This document shows positions 47,723 through 59,344 of a stretch of 64,000 bases of DNA, in pieces. The notes below the pieces were generated by a model. It was not told where the DNA came from. It did no database searches and saw only the letters and a program-made list of their open reading frames with translations. This DNA is from Neoscytalidium dimidiatum (lineage: Eukaryota > Ascomycota > Dothideomycetes > Botryosphaeriales > Botryosphaeriaceae), in the NCBI GenBank assembly GCA_037367355.1, contig CM074701.1, forward strand, positions 1,178,001 through 1,242,000. Reading direction: 5' to 3'. A program made the position numbers and the translations under genes. How positions within the stretch are numbered: position 1 is the stretch's first letter; the number at the start of each line of letters is the position of its first letter.

Positions 47723-49886
47723 GACTCGGTCGTCAATACCCCCTCTTTCTTTCCTTTCTCTTTCTTATTTCCTTCATCTCAACTTTCACTAACGGGTGGT
47801 CCTCTCTTTTCCTCTTCAACCTTCCTACGATACCTCGCTTTTTCAGGCAACTCTTTTTCTTTTTCTAATGTAATCGAGTAGCTCTCCTTTATGTAGTGCC
47901 TGCCGTTATCCCGATGAGGCTTGATGATGATGGTTCTGAACAGGGAGTTCCAGGACGACGACACTCTCCTTTTCCTTCTCGTTAAACATTCGCCTTTTTC
48001 TTCTCTGGCTGTGTATAAAAGAATTCTCATGTCTATATTTGCTCAATATCATTCTGTGCCCACTCAAATAGCAGATTTCTAACACACTGAAGAATTGCTC
48101 GAGTGCCACTAGCTCTGAGGAACTTGTTTCCTCTGTATCTCCGCCGCAAAAGATACTTCCCATACATAAATCAGCCACCAGACGCAGGAGAATGGTGGTT
48201 GAGTCCCTGTTCATCAGTCATCAACACGTACCTCTGAAGAAACACACACCCATTAACACCTCCGTCACCACGAACGCAAGCACGAGCCGACATCGACTCG
48301 TGCGCACACGCCCTGCGCACCCACGAAGCTCAATCCACCGTCATCAGTGATGGCGCTCGGGAAGGAAGTTCCGGACCGCCCCATGCGTCCCGGGGCTCCT
48401 CGTCTCCTCGGGGGCCCCCCGGCCCCGGTCCCCCTCCCGCCCGGAACGCACAGAAGCGGGCAATAACGACGCAAGTGGGTAGGGAAAGCCCCGAGCTAGC
48501 GATGGGGTGTGTCTCGAAGCAGGGTCCGGAGTTTTGCTCGCCCGCCATCAGCTGCCATCACGTAAGGCGGGGGACGGCGCAGCCGGTCCCCAAGGCCGCT
48601 ACGCGGGGCTGTCTGTGATGGTCGGGGGAGGGGGCCAATGGAAGGCGGTAGCCGGGCGGCTCGTCTTTCCAGGTCTAAATTCCGGGCTTGGAAGAGTGGT
48701 GGCTGGCTGGGTTGAGTGATGGTCGCGCCCGCTTGGCGGCGCTAAAGACGATCTGGGCCGGTAGCGCGTAGCTTTCGTCGAGCCGCCGGGGACGGGGGCG
48801 AGTTAGTTTAGAATGGTCTGATTTTTCGGCGTTGTGCTTTTTTCTTTTGTGTTTTTTTTTTTCTTTCGTTCGAATTGTCGTACATCCGAAGCTGTGGTTG
48901 GCTGAGATTGATACCTTTTTTAATGCAAAGAATTCTCGAAGGTATAACGGTCGTGGACGCTAAGCACGCCGCGGCATCTCCGTCCCAGACAGCAAGCAAT
49001 GGACTCTTGCCTTCCCACCAGCAATAACGTGGAAAGCTTGTCAGCAAAGTGAGTATGCGGAACGCTATACATGAATCGATAGTGTACTGTATCCAACCAT
49101 CTTGCCAGTCTTTGGCGTGGCTCCGCTGGACCCTGAGCGTGGCGCCCACGTTTGTCAAGTATCGATATGTGCGGGCCGTTCGGCATTTCCGCCCTCTGAG
49201 AGCTACGCTTGATGATAGGCTTGGCTGAGCGCATTGGATGATATGGTCCGGAGCTCGGACGAAGGTGAATGGGCTGATGAGGCGCGACAAGGCTGTGGAA
49301 AGGGCCGGTGAGGGATGGATTCGCCGGGTGATGGTGTAGTGGATATCCCTGGGTGGTGCCTTGCAATTCTGCGTCTTATGAGACTGGATTTTTTGTTGTA
49401 TATCGAGGTATATCAAGTGATTGGGAAACTAGTCTAATTTTTGAAGCTCCCAGCAAGTGGTTGCGCGATAGTGGTGTTTTTTTTTCCCCTAAGACAGGGT
49501 CATCAGATTGAGACACGCGGGAGATTGAGAAGTTGCTATTGCAGGGCTCGTTGGAATTCTCGGCTTGTCCGAAGAGCAAAAGCTGGGGATTCTTGAAGAA
49601 TTGATTCGTCTACGGCCTGCGACGATGACGGTTGAAGTGAGTACAGCCGATGGTGAAAGAGCAGACATGGAGCGACGATCGACGCAGATCGCTCGCGCGG
49701 GGATAAGATAAGATATCGGCTATCGGTCATCTCTCGCACCTCCAAACAAGCTCGGGACAGCTGTGTGGGTGTGTCGCGCATCACCACCATCATCGTGCAG
49801 CACCGTTACCCTATCCTCGCTCTCACGCGTTCGTGCTCACTCCTCCGCCTCCGCACGCCGCTCCCCTCTCTTCTCCCCCCTTCACC
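47723..49886. other. Intergenic region
   Basis: A pyrimidine-rich 3' flank (47723-47880) follows the RGS gene. No supported gene in the rest; a GC-rich patch lies at 48350-48720 and minus-strand frames up to 202 codons (49416-48808) lack domains. The right end is the promoter of the dolichyldiphosphatase gene. Confidence 0.45.
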
Positions 49887-50783
49887 ATGGAAGAGCCCGT
49901 TCTTGCCTCGCTCTCTCTCACCCACGTCCACTACGTGAGCGCCAATCCCCACCTCCGTTCCCCTCCGCTCCCGCAATTCCACTAATCAGGGCCAAAAATT
50001 TCCGAGAGTGCAGAACCCCAATGACCGCTTCTCATACCTGTGCGCCTGGCTGGCCCTCGTGCCTCAGGGACTCTGTGTCGTCTACGCTACGCTAATCTGG
50101 TCGAGCCGCGAGGCCGAAGTAGCCCTGATGTTCGCGGGCCAGATGGCCTGCGAAGCGCTCAACTGGGGATTGAAGCGGCTAATCAAAGAAGAGCGTCCTC
50201 GACGTAAGTTTCTCCAAAAAAAAAAAAATCAAAATTACCCCTCCCTTCCCCATCTCTTCCTGCCCAAAGACTCTCCAGAGCCCGGAAAGAAACGTCCAAC
50301 TGACAACGCCCCCCCCCGCGTTATGCAGAAATGTACGGCAAGGGCTACGGCATGCCCTCCTCGCACGCGCAGTTCGTCTCCTTCTTCTCGCTCTACCTCG
50401 CCCTCTTCCTGCTCTTCCGCCACGTCCCGCACCCCACCCGCACGCATACCCCGACCTCGTTTCCTCAGCGCCTCGCCCTCTCCGCGCTCGCCCTCGCGGC
50501 AGCCGCCGCCGTCGCGTTCTCCCGCATCTATCTGTCCTATCATACCAACAAGCAAGTTCTCGTGGGGTGTGCGGCGGGTGCCGTGTTCGCGGTCGCGTGG
50601 TTCGGCATCACGACGTGGTTGAGGAGGAGCGGTTGGTTGGCCTGGGCGTTGGATACGGCGTTGGCGAGGTTATTCAGGATGAGGGACTTGGTGGTCGAGG
50701 AGGACTTGGTGGATGCCGGATGGGCGAGGTGGGAAGAGAGAAGGGCAAGGAGGGATGTGGGTGTGGGAAAGAAGGGACGGTAG
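49887..50783 (+). CDS. Dolichyldiphosphatase (CAX4/CWH8-type PAP2 enzyme)
   Basis: Exons are 49887-49934, 50014-50203 and 50329-50783 (230 aa, the expected size). Introns are 79 and 125 nt; the second contains an A run and a C run. The first exon (16 codons, ending LTHVHY) joins NPNDRFSYLCAWLALVPQG as in homologues. PAP2 signature motifs are KRLIKEERP (KxxxxxxRP), PSSHAQF and SRIYLSYHTNKQVLVG. Four membrane helices are visible. The enzyme hydrolyses dolichyl pyrophosphate in the ER lumen to recycle the N-glycosylation lipid carrier. The C-terminal tail is charged (EERRARRDVGVGKKGR), facing the cytosol. It is a housekeeping gene and appears intact. Confidence 0.92.
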
Positions 50784-51409
50784 CGAGAGGAATGACTTTG
50801 GACGAGGGAAAAACTTTGTTTTGAGCTCCAGCTGCGCACGCTCAGAGCACTTACTTGGAAAATCATGTATTGTTGGTATAGAGGAGTCTTGGGCGTTTGT
50901 AAGTTGGTACCCTGCTTTAGGACACTGGGGAAATGCTGATGCTTTGAACAGGTAAATTCATCTCATGGCGAAGAGCGGTGAAAGGACAAGCCGCTTTCAC
51001 TGTACAATTGCTCACAAATGGGGCAATGATAGCGCGAGGAAGCAGTCAATGCGTCCATAATCTGCGTTTTGAGGGGATACCTTGAACTGTCTCTATCCGT
51101 GCCCCGTAACAGGAACCCACCGAACTAACGAAGGCGTGCATCTCAATCAAGTGATCGCGACTATAGATTGGGAACACAACATCAATATTCGCTAGGGCTG
51201 CCACCGTGTTACATTTGACTTTTTCGCCTTATGTAACAACGGTCATAATTGATTCAGGAGTAGACAAGGTCGTACCAAATCTTAACCTTAACCACACTCT
51301 ACCTCTACTTCATTGTTCAGGTTTCCTACTGTTGGCACATTTGAAGAATTAACCCGATAGATCTGCAAATGCCATGCAAGCAGCGGATAGCGTGCCTCGT
51401 CCAACCACC
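50784..51409. other. Intergenic region
   Basis: About 620 bases between converging genes. Nothing recognised. Confidence 0.5.
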
Positions 51410-51982
51410 TCAACTCTTTTCCCCAAAATCCTTGGCGACACACGCCCTATGCTCCGCGCGCTTCACAAGCGCTTCTAATAGAACAGTATAACGCTCACGA
51501 CCAGCATCGCCATGACCGGCACCACTAAGCTGCACTGCACGCACACTACCATACGCATCCGCCTCTCCTCCAGTCGCATCGTCCCACAGCCCCACAACGC
51601 CGTCCTGATCCCGGGAGGCCCGCGAAGACTTCGACTTCGCAAAGTTTTTGAGACAAGCAGCGCCCCCCGCGTCCTCCTCCTCCTCGTCGCGCAGATGCTC
51701 CGCCAGCGTCGTGTGCCGCCTTCCGTCCCTCAACCGCTTGCTCGAAACCCGCGAAGGTGGAAAGGACGAGGTTCTCCTCCTTCGCCGGCGAGTGGGTCGG
51801 CCCCCGGCAGGGAGATCCAGAGGAAGAAGCCGCACACGGACGGCCACCCGCGCAGCCTAAGCCGTCATTTCATGCTAATGGGGGATATCCGCCCTAGACG
51901 GCGTGGACGCGTGGGAGGGGAGCCTACGCCGAGTCTTTACGCCGACAAATCGCGGGACGGAGCGCGCCGGCGTATTCAACAT
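51410..51982 (-). CDS. Arg-rich small protein, unrecognised (possible mitochondrial presequence)
   Basis: Two exons, 51982-51941 and 51856-51410 (162 aa), join in frame across an 84-nt GTAAAG...TTAG intron. Without the splice, exon 2 would have no ATG. The N-terminus MLNTPARSVPRFVGAARVAV is basic, amphipathic and without acids, as in mitochondrial presequences. It is followed by an Arg run, an acidic patch (EHLRDEEEEDAGG), and a plausible helical end (YTVLLEALVKRAEHRACVAK). The opposite strand is open over the same stretch with an ATG (51512, 223 codons), so the strand is not certain. I prefer minus because of composition and the matching splice. No family recognised. Confidence 0.35.
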
Positions 51983-53477
51983 CGCCCTTTTTGCCAACTG
52001 CTTCTGTATACTTCTCAGGTATACCGCCAAGCAGTTACCCTTGGCAACAAGCATTGCCCTACAACACCGGTACGACTTCGTTCCATAGCAAAGCTTCCCA
52101 AATCAGTAAAGCCGGGAAACGGAGTATTGCCACCTTACGAGCAAAAATATTATAATCTCCGTTCTCGAGTAGCCTTAGCATAGTGCTAAAGCGTATTATT
52201 CGCGAATCAATGCCAGGACTTACTCCCAAACGCAACGGAAAGATATAGCACACGCACGTAGGGGTTCGAAAGGCTGAAGAAGAATGTCGATGGAGGCTTT
52301 CGTTCATATGATCTGCTTATGGCGTCCCTCCGAGGAATTATAGAGCGAATCAACTCGATTCGGTTGCGCTTGGGATAAACAAAGCTTATCCGAGCGATGT
52401 ATGTAATGCATGACGCAGATATCATCTTATCCCACCCTCACTCGAATTTTCCCCCATTGGGTTCGTTTCCAAGCCTTCTTCATTTCTTAGGATAAGTTGG
52501 ACTATTTTCAGCGGTGAAGGCGTGGTAGAGTTCCTAGTCTATGATACAGACGAGTAGACTCAACTTCCCGCCGGCCTCGTGAGCCGTCTCCTGGCCAACA
52601 TATGGAGGAGGTAGGGAACTAGTACCATGATCGATATTCTCTTTTATTATAGCAATCAATTCACTGCTTTAAATACTATGCTTGGTAAAGATAATTCCAT
52701 CGACAACTGACAAACGGGGAGAGCAATATCTAAATGCCCAGATGGACCCACCCAGCGGCGGTACTCACCCTTTCAAATACCCCCCATGAAATCATAGAGC
52801 TTACCTTCCAATATTATACAAAACCCCAACTTCCATGAAACTAACAAAGACGATCATTTTCGATTGCGCAGTTCCTCACTTGGCGTAGAAGAAGGTTTAT
52901 TCATAGATTCCACGAACGCCTGAGATCGCCGTTGTATAGTAACTCTGAGGATGGTCTACGAGATGACAAGCTAGCCCACCTTAGCACATTCCTCCCAACA
53001 TGATGTTGCTTGCTTTCACGGAGCGGATAGTGCATTAACTGGCTATTGCTCAAAAATAAGCCCAACCAATGGCTCAATACATAATCACCATGGCTTGGTG
53101 CACATCATTTCAGATACAAAATCTTTAGTGGTGCTAATTGAGCTTCGAGACATTGATTCGAAAAGTTGCTTACAAAGCATGCAAGAATCGCAATAGAATT
53201 TTATCTGTTATCCTTGGTATATTCACTTGATTATCCATGCATCTTCGCAATTTCAACATTGAAAATGTGGAATTGGCTTTGGCTGTGTATTTCGTAGACT
53301 AAGGGCGATTTCGATCAATCTCCTAGAGCTAATGCCAGTATAAATGTAAGGACTCGGATAGGAACAGAACCACATTCCGAGGATTTGATACTTTTCCGAT
53401 TGCATTGGCCATTAGGAAAAGTAAATTATCGAAACTATTAGGAGTAAAACAGCAGGATGCCATAATCAGGTATAAAC
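51983..53477. other. AT-rich intergenic region
   Basis: No gene, no clear repeat. AT content rises from about 52100. It contains the 3' flank of the DUF6594-like gene at the right end. Confidence 0.5.
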
Positions 53478-54555
53478 CTAGATTCCCGGGCCATCATTCC
53501 CTTGTACAAAGACCACCTGCACGGCGGCAAAAGTAGCAGTGACAGCGAAGATCTCAGTGCGCTTAGCTGAGGTAAAGAACGCCAAGCAGAAGGAGATCCA
53601 CACATTGAAAGCTGCAATCATCCCAAGACGCGATTCCATCGAGTGAACATAGTACAGCGCGACAATCGACACGATAGGGAGCAAAGACGCGAGGGCAGTA
53701 GTAGTCAGATACGTCAGACGAAGCAGAGTACTTTCCTCATATCCAACCAATCCAGAAACTTGGCAAGGCTTCCGGAACCTAGCAAGTCCCCATTCGAACC
53801 ATTTTCGGATCCCCCACTCCGTCAGTAAAATGGAAAACATATCTTCCCTCCTTCTTGGCAGAAGGGAGATGATGTCGGCAGCGTGTCCTTTGGGGGCATG
53901 TATATTGCCCCAGACTTCCGAATCATCCCCCTTGAGACCAAAGGGACCCATCTCGTCACATGCGATATACTTCTGAATGTTGCTCAAGTCAAGCGTGTTA
54001 GGCTTTTTCATCGAAAGGATGCTTGACTGCTGGATCAAAGCCATATCTAACGACGATTAATTTCAGAAGCTTCTAGCCTCATCAGCCGTACTTACTGTAT
54101 CTCTCCAGCTTTTCCCTGGCATTTAGCAAGAGGCTTAGTTGCTCACTGCTTCCCTCTGTGCTCGAATTGTGCAGGAAGAACCAGTCCTTCGCATACAACT
54201 GCTCCAATCCTGGGCTTTCGCTGTCGCGCCGTTGAATCTCTTTCAGCCTGTCTTCGAGTTCCACGAGTTCAGCCTGAAGGTGTAAGAGGTTCAGTTTATT
54301 CAAGTATCCAAAGCGCCTGAATACAGCCATTTCTGGAATCAATCCCATTCGCTGCGCAAGTTTTGGATACCCAGCGGGTACATCGCCCGGACTTGATACA
54401 GCTGCTGTGCTGGATATCGGCGGCAACTGCTGCCCATTGCCGTGGTAGCTAACGTCTGAGGTGGCTGCAGTATTACTCTCGACTGCGGTTTCAGTTGGGG
54501 CTTGGGAGTCAAGGGCACTAGTATGGCTCGCTGTAATCTTGGATGAAGAGATCAT
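53478..54555 (-). CDS. DUF6594-like fungal membrane protein
   Basis: Exon 1 is 54555-54096 and exon 2 is 54046-53478 (342 aa), joined by a 49-nt GTAAGT...TTAG intron. After a Ser/Thr-rich N-terminus come GYPKLAQRMGLIPEMAVFRRF and LNKLNLLHLQAELVELEDRL, the diagnostic start of the DUF6594 domain, then LYAKDWFFLHNSS, NAREKLERYNMALIQQSSIL and PRRREDMFS. The C-terminus has the family's three closely spaced membrane segments: TALASLLPIVSIVALYYV, LGMIAAFNVWISFCLAFF and EIFAVTATFAAVQVVFV. Members are plentiful in moulds and have no known function. It is complete and probably membrane-anchored with a long cytosolic helical region. Confidence 0.85.
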
Positions 54556-55263
54556 AGTCGGACTTGTTCAACTTTTCGTAGCTAGGATAACGATGATTTC
54601 CTATGATCTGAGAGAAAGAAAAGACTCTGGGCGCGATTTAAAAGATCAGCCTACGTCACAGCCTTGATTTCACGTCAGTGAAAAGACCCTAACAGTTTCC
54701 GGGTTAAGAGGCCGCATTCGCCAATATGTGACCTGCAGGCTGCAAGGAGTTGTGGCAGCCTTTCACAGGGTATAAGTAGGGAGCCTCGCATCACCTACAT
54801 GTCTCACCTTTATACACAGCCTTGACGGTGGGCGAACGTAAGCAGGCATCCTAACTTTGTAATCCAGCCTTATCGAAAGATATGACACGTGTAGGCAGCA
54901 CCGCAGCTATGGAAGCAGGCCAAAATAATCGGACTTTATATTTCCAAGTCAGATCTCGATAAGCTCTCTTACAGTCATGATTTAGACTATATCGCTGTGC
55001 TTCATGTCCTTGGTATACTTACGCTGGCACATGTACGCTTAAATTATTCAGGATGGCTATGCACTTAATTTCGGAGCTTCGAGCACGATTTTCCGGCCTC
55101 TGTTGGAGTGTAGATCAAAGGATCGGGAATTGTTTCTGTTGCATATCCGGGTAAAGAACTTTTGGGAGCGTGCCCATAAACAATGTGTGAAACGCAACGC
55201 TTGCTATTGCATAAATGGACAATGCTTACAATTTAATATTCGCAGACCCTACAAGGCTAACAG
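54556..55263. other. Intergenic region
   Basis: Upstream region of the DUF6594-like gene, then AT-rich sequence. Nothing further recognised. Confidence 0.45.
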
Positions 55264-55818
55264 CTAGCCGAAGATAAGTGTCAGCACAAGTGGCCAACCA
55301 GACTCTGCTTCAGTTGCCCTCATCGACTGAGCAAGGTGATCAGTAATAATACATTTTAACTCGATCTTGAAGGGCGGAACCCCATATGACATGTATTTAG
55401 TCCATCTGTCCTTGTCAGTCTTCCATACAAGACGCGAGAAGTATGGCAGTACTACAACGTGGCTGTCTTCCACATCTCCGATTGCGAAGAGAGGTGCGCG
55501 GACGTAAGCTCTATTAGTAACAATTTTTAGCAGAACCAATTAAAAATATGAGCGGGGAAAGGTGTGGCCGTTGCGCACAGCAGCAACTCGGAAGATGTCG
55601 CGACCACGATTATGAAATGAAAGGAAGCGGCGCCGAAAGTTTTCACATGGAGAATATCTTGTAGAGATATGCTTCAACGAGGCAGACTCATGGCTGTTGA
55701 GTCTTTGAACTGCTCCATTCTTGCTGGGCGCCCGCCGCAGTAACTGCATCGGCCTTGCGCAATAACGGCGGTAATACGCGCCAGAGCAGTCAGCTTGCAG
55801 GAAATTCACAGGAAGCAT
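55264..55818 (-). pseudogene. Unrecognised ORF split by one in-frame stop
   Basis: From an ATG at 55818 one frame runs 185 codons to a TAG at 55264 with a single internal TAA at 55542-55540. The first half is basic (RRFLSFHNRGRDIFRVAAVR). The second half looks globular (RAPLFAIGDVEDSHVVVLPY, KYMSYGVPPFKIELKCII). I found no splice pair that removes the stop and keeps frame. Because nearby degraded genes also have CAA-to-TAA-type stops, I favour a decayed gene. No family recognised. Confidence 0.3.
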
Positions 55819-56295
55819 GACTCCTTAGGGCACGAGGCGCAGGACCTTGCATATAACAGCTGCGTGCAGGATTTTGGAGCCAGTCAAATGTAAAGCCTAC
55901 ATCGAAGACTGCGAGAGCTAACACTGTGGGTGCCTTAATCCCGTGCTGTTGAGAAAGTCGCTCGAATAAATACGGTCGGAAACCCCTCAGTGCTTATCCT
56001 CGCTAAATAAAAATCTCCACGGGCTTCTAACAGCAAGCTCTTCATCATTTCACTCCCATTTCTACATGACGGTCCTATTTAGACTTGAACCCGAACAAAA
56101 TGATGCGCTTTTGTCTACCTTTCGTCACCAAGGGACGGCGTGCTCAAAGTGTGCGTTCACTGCAATCAACAGGCTAGACAGTCAACGCTAACATAGCGAG
56201 ATAATCTGCAGTGGACATTTGATGAAAATCCAGTTGCGCCTATAGCGGTACACCGGTACGGTGGAAGGGGTAGAAGAACGCATACGCGAATAGCT
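55819..56295. other. Intergenic region
   Basis: No gene seen. AT-rich with scattered short frames. Confidence 0.4.
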
Positions 56296-56589
56296 ATGCT
56301 CTGGAGTCCGAGGGAGAACCAGGACGCAAACTTGGCTTCGAAGAGACTATTGAAAGAAGTTCTGGGCCTAGAGATAACAGAATACTCCGAAAAGGACACA
56401 TCCAAAGTCATATTCCAAGGAAAAACAGTGGCTACTGAAGGCTCTGTTGAACTGGACTGGGCGCTCGAAAATTCGAGATCAAGGCGCGTCTATCGGACCC
56501 AATTCCTTGTCACCGCTGAGGATGATCCACCGTTCGACATTGTTATGGGACGAAGGAATGCCATCGCGTATGGGCTCTCGCGCCGATGA
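56296..56589 (+). CDS. Retropepsin-fold-like fragment
   Basis: An ATG frame of 97 aa. ANLASKRLLKEVLGLEI, then VELDWALE, a Arg/Tyr-rich strand (RVYRTQFLVT) and DDPPFDIVMGRRNAI form the body and C-terminal end of the retropepsin-like domains often found in mould proteins of unknown role. The catalytic DTG segment, which should come before ANLAS, is missing from this frame, so it is a fragment or lacks an upstream exon. No reverse-transcriptase sequence is nearby, so it is not clearly part of a retroelement. Confidence 0.35.
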   Translation: MLWSPRENQDANLASKRLLKEVLGLEITEYSEKDTSKVIFQGKTVATEGSVELDWALENSRSRRVYRTQFLVTAEDDPPFDIVMGRRNAIAYGLSRR

Positions 56590-59344
56590 AGCTGGTCGAG
56601 GGTCTAGAATCCATCGGGTGCTTGCCACGTCATTACCCAGAGATTGGCTCTCCGAAGTGTCTCCATTCTCTGCATCATCTTTCCGGAATATACGTCTTCG
56701 CAATCAGACTACTCAATTTGTTTCTGCGCATACAGGCTGTCATTACAGGAACGAGAACCCCCTTGCTATTTGTTGAGATAGCAAATACTAACTTGGCAAC
56801 GTTGATGGTGTGAAGCTTTATCTTTAAATGGACTTAAGAAATTGACCTGCACACGTACTTTTCTGAAACAGAATTATCTGTATATCTTCCACATGAACGG
56901 CGAGGGTCAACACGGGCTGACCCAACCCATTTGTCTTTGGTTCATCTAATTTTTTGTTCATTCTGTGTTATCTCGTTAGCAGCATACTAATGGCGCTATT
57001 GATATTGTATTGGTTTATTTGAATTCCGAAGTACCCCAGTCTCGGGGGATATCTGCAAGAGCAGCGTGACGCGACGAAAATGGCGCCGAATGTGGTTACT
57101 CAAGATGTGATAACAAATCAACTGTGGACACATGGTATTAGGCTTCGATCAGGCACCAAGGGCAGCATGAAGCAATCTTCGACCGCCTTCCCCTCACGCA
57201 AATCATCTAAGTTCGGTACTAAGAAGGGGAATGACTTTAGAATCAAGGCGATTCCTGGCTTCGTTTCCTACATGATGCCTCCGATTTTTACTGTCTCTTC
57301 ATTGGCAATCTGCTCTAGGGGAGGGATTTTCCTCCCGCTTACGGCCACCTTCACGGAGCTACATGGAGCCACGTTGCATATTGTTTCAGAGTGGATCAGT
57401 CTTCCATCAGCCAATTCGTGGCCAACATGACCCAGCTGTAACTGATGTTGAAGCCATTGCCAAGCATCGATGAGGCTTCTCCTATTGTTTTTGGAAGACA
57501 ATGGAATACCTCAGACATAAGGACGCTCTTCGCTTCTAAATCATTTGCTAAGTCACCTATTGTCGAAGGTTAAATCGCCATATTCTTTCTCCTTGCCCCT
57601 GCATCGGTGGGAATATTCTATGATTCATGACGCTTTCGATTTTTTTTTGGCATTACCTCGGCCATCAGCATTCTGCATCCTCACCTTTGGCTCAGATTAT
57701 CATGGTGTCAGATAAGCAATCAGTCTTGCACGAATTCCAGAAACGTACTTCTACCGTCAGTAGAATGAGAAGACTCCATCATGAGACATTGCTCTGAAAG
57801 TTTATAAGGAACACTGACTGAAATACTTCCAATTAATGGAATCAGGGCCACGAGATTGATGTTCGGTCAACTATCACCATACCAGGAACCAAACCATCCT
57901 GGGTCAAGCGTAGGCAAAGCCCGGCACACAGACGCCGACAAGGCACCGTCCCCATATCTATATTCTCCATCCCAACGTCCCTTGGCCAACTCTCTTAGAG
58001 ACGAATAAATCATTACAGACACATCCGGAATACCATCGGTGCATTCTGAAGTCCCCTGCTTGCAAAACTCAATACCCTCTCAAACCTCTAGGGACGAGCA
58101 GCATCGCAAAGGCCTGACACCAGAAAGGACGACAGCCAACTTTCCAGAGCTCCTATATCTTTAAGCGGAAGCTCTTTGAGCATAGAAACTGTACAAGATA
58201 GTGTCTGCAGGGCCGCTTGCAGAACGTGTAGCATATGGCCCTATTTCATGGTATGCGATAAATCCGATGAGCTCGCGTAAGAAGATCCCGTCCTTCCACA
58301 TCTAATCGATGAATCGTTTTTTCCTTTGTGGGCGATATCGCTATCAAACTAAATCGAAATCTTGAACAAGCAGGCTCTGGAGCAACCAAGATGGGTTTTA
58401 CACCCACTAGAATTTAAGATGAGTTTTTCATAACGTTACAAAAATCCAACCGCACTAGTCGAAACACCTTCCAGACAGCAGGTTTTGAACTCATGCACGA
58501 AAGGTCTAAGCGAGATATGTGCAGAAATCAGGATGCGTTGGGCTGTTGCTGTGGACTCCTTTCCAAAACAATAGCATGTATCTATTAGCTCTTGGGGAGT
58601 TTCACGATCCCTTGTTGGCACAAAAGGGCTTTCTTTGTGTAGTTTTTGCTCTCTCCGTTCTCTATGTTTACCTCTACATGATTTTTTCTGCATATAGTGT
58701 TCCATCTTCAGCCGCACTTTCTTACATCTAAAGAGGATCAAATGTTGACCTCCAGTCCAGGTGAGATCATCCTCTTGGACCATGAGCCAAACTTGAATGT
58801 TGTTACTGACGAAAGGCAGCGTTGCAGGACATCCACGCCGGTAGGATTGTCCTCCAGAATACTGTGCTCCGTCTGTCGATGAATTTTGAATGTGAACCAC
58901 GAAGAAACGGCGCCAGATGTTTGTACCAAGGCCACACGACGGAAGCGTGCTATCTACACGAAGTCTGGGCGGCTCTGTTGGAGCCTCACAATATATCTAC
59001 TGTAGCCGACGATTCGTCCAGCAATTCTAAAAAGAAACCTGTTATGGAATCTTTCTTGAATGCTACTAAAAAAAAAAAAAAAAAAACAGAAAAAGCCGCT
59101 CGTCGAGGCACTCAATGTAACAGCTATCTTCGTGCCGGGGTCGTCCGCCTTACATAACACCCGCAACCGACCAAAAGGACAAAATGAGAGCAAGAAAATA
59201 CAAGAAGGCATCAATAACCGCACGATGACTTGCTCTACTGAAGCGGCCTCGGAAGGTTTGGTGGAAAAGGATAAAGAAACTCAGGATATCATAAGTCGTC
59301 ATCGTGAAGCATCTCGTTCTTTTGGTCACTCATTTGAATGAAGG
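56590..59344. other. Unassigned region with coding-like fragments
   Basis: No complete gene. On the minus strand at 58935-58738 a 65-codon ATG frame (contains PTGVDVLQRCLSSVTTFKFG) and an overlapping 154-codon frame (58900-58436) look partly coding and could be pieces of one gene in different frames, but no splice solution was found. A plus frame at 57080-57430 has no features. An A run lies at 59068-59085. Confidence 0.35.

Noticed and set aside
51512..52183. 223-codon plus frame with ATG
   Set aside because: Antisense to a better-supported spliced frame; rich in Arg/Pro from GC content, no domain.
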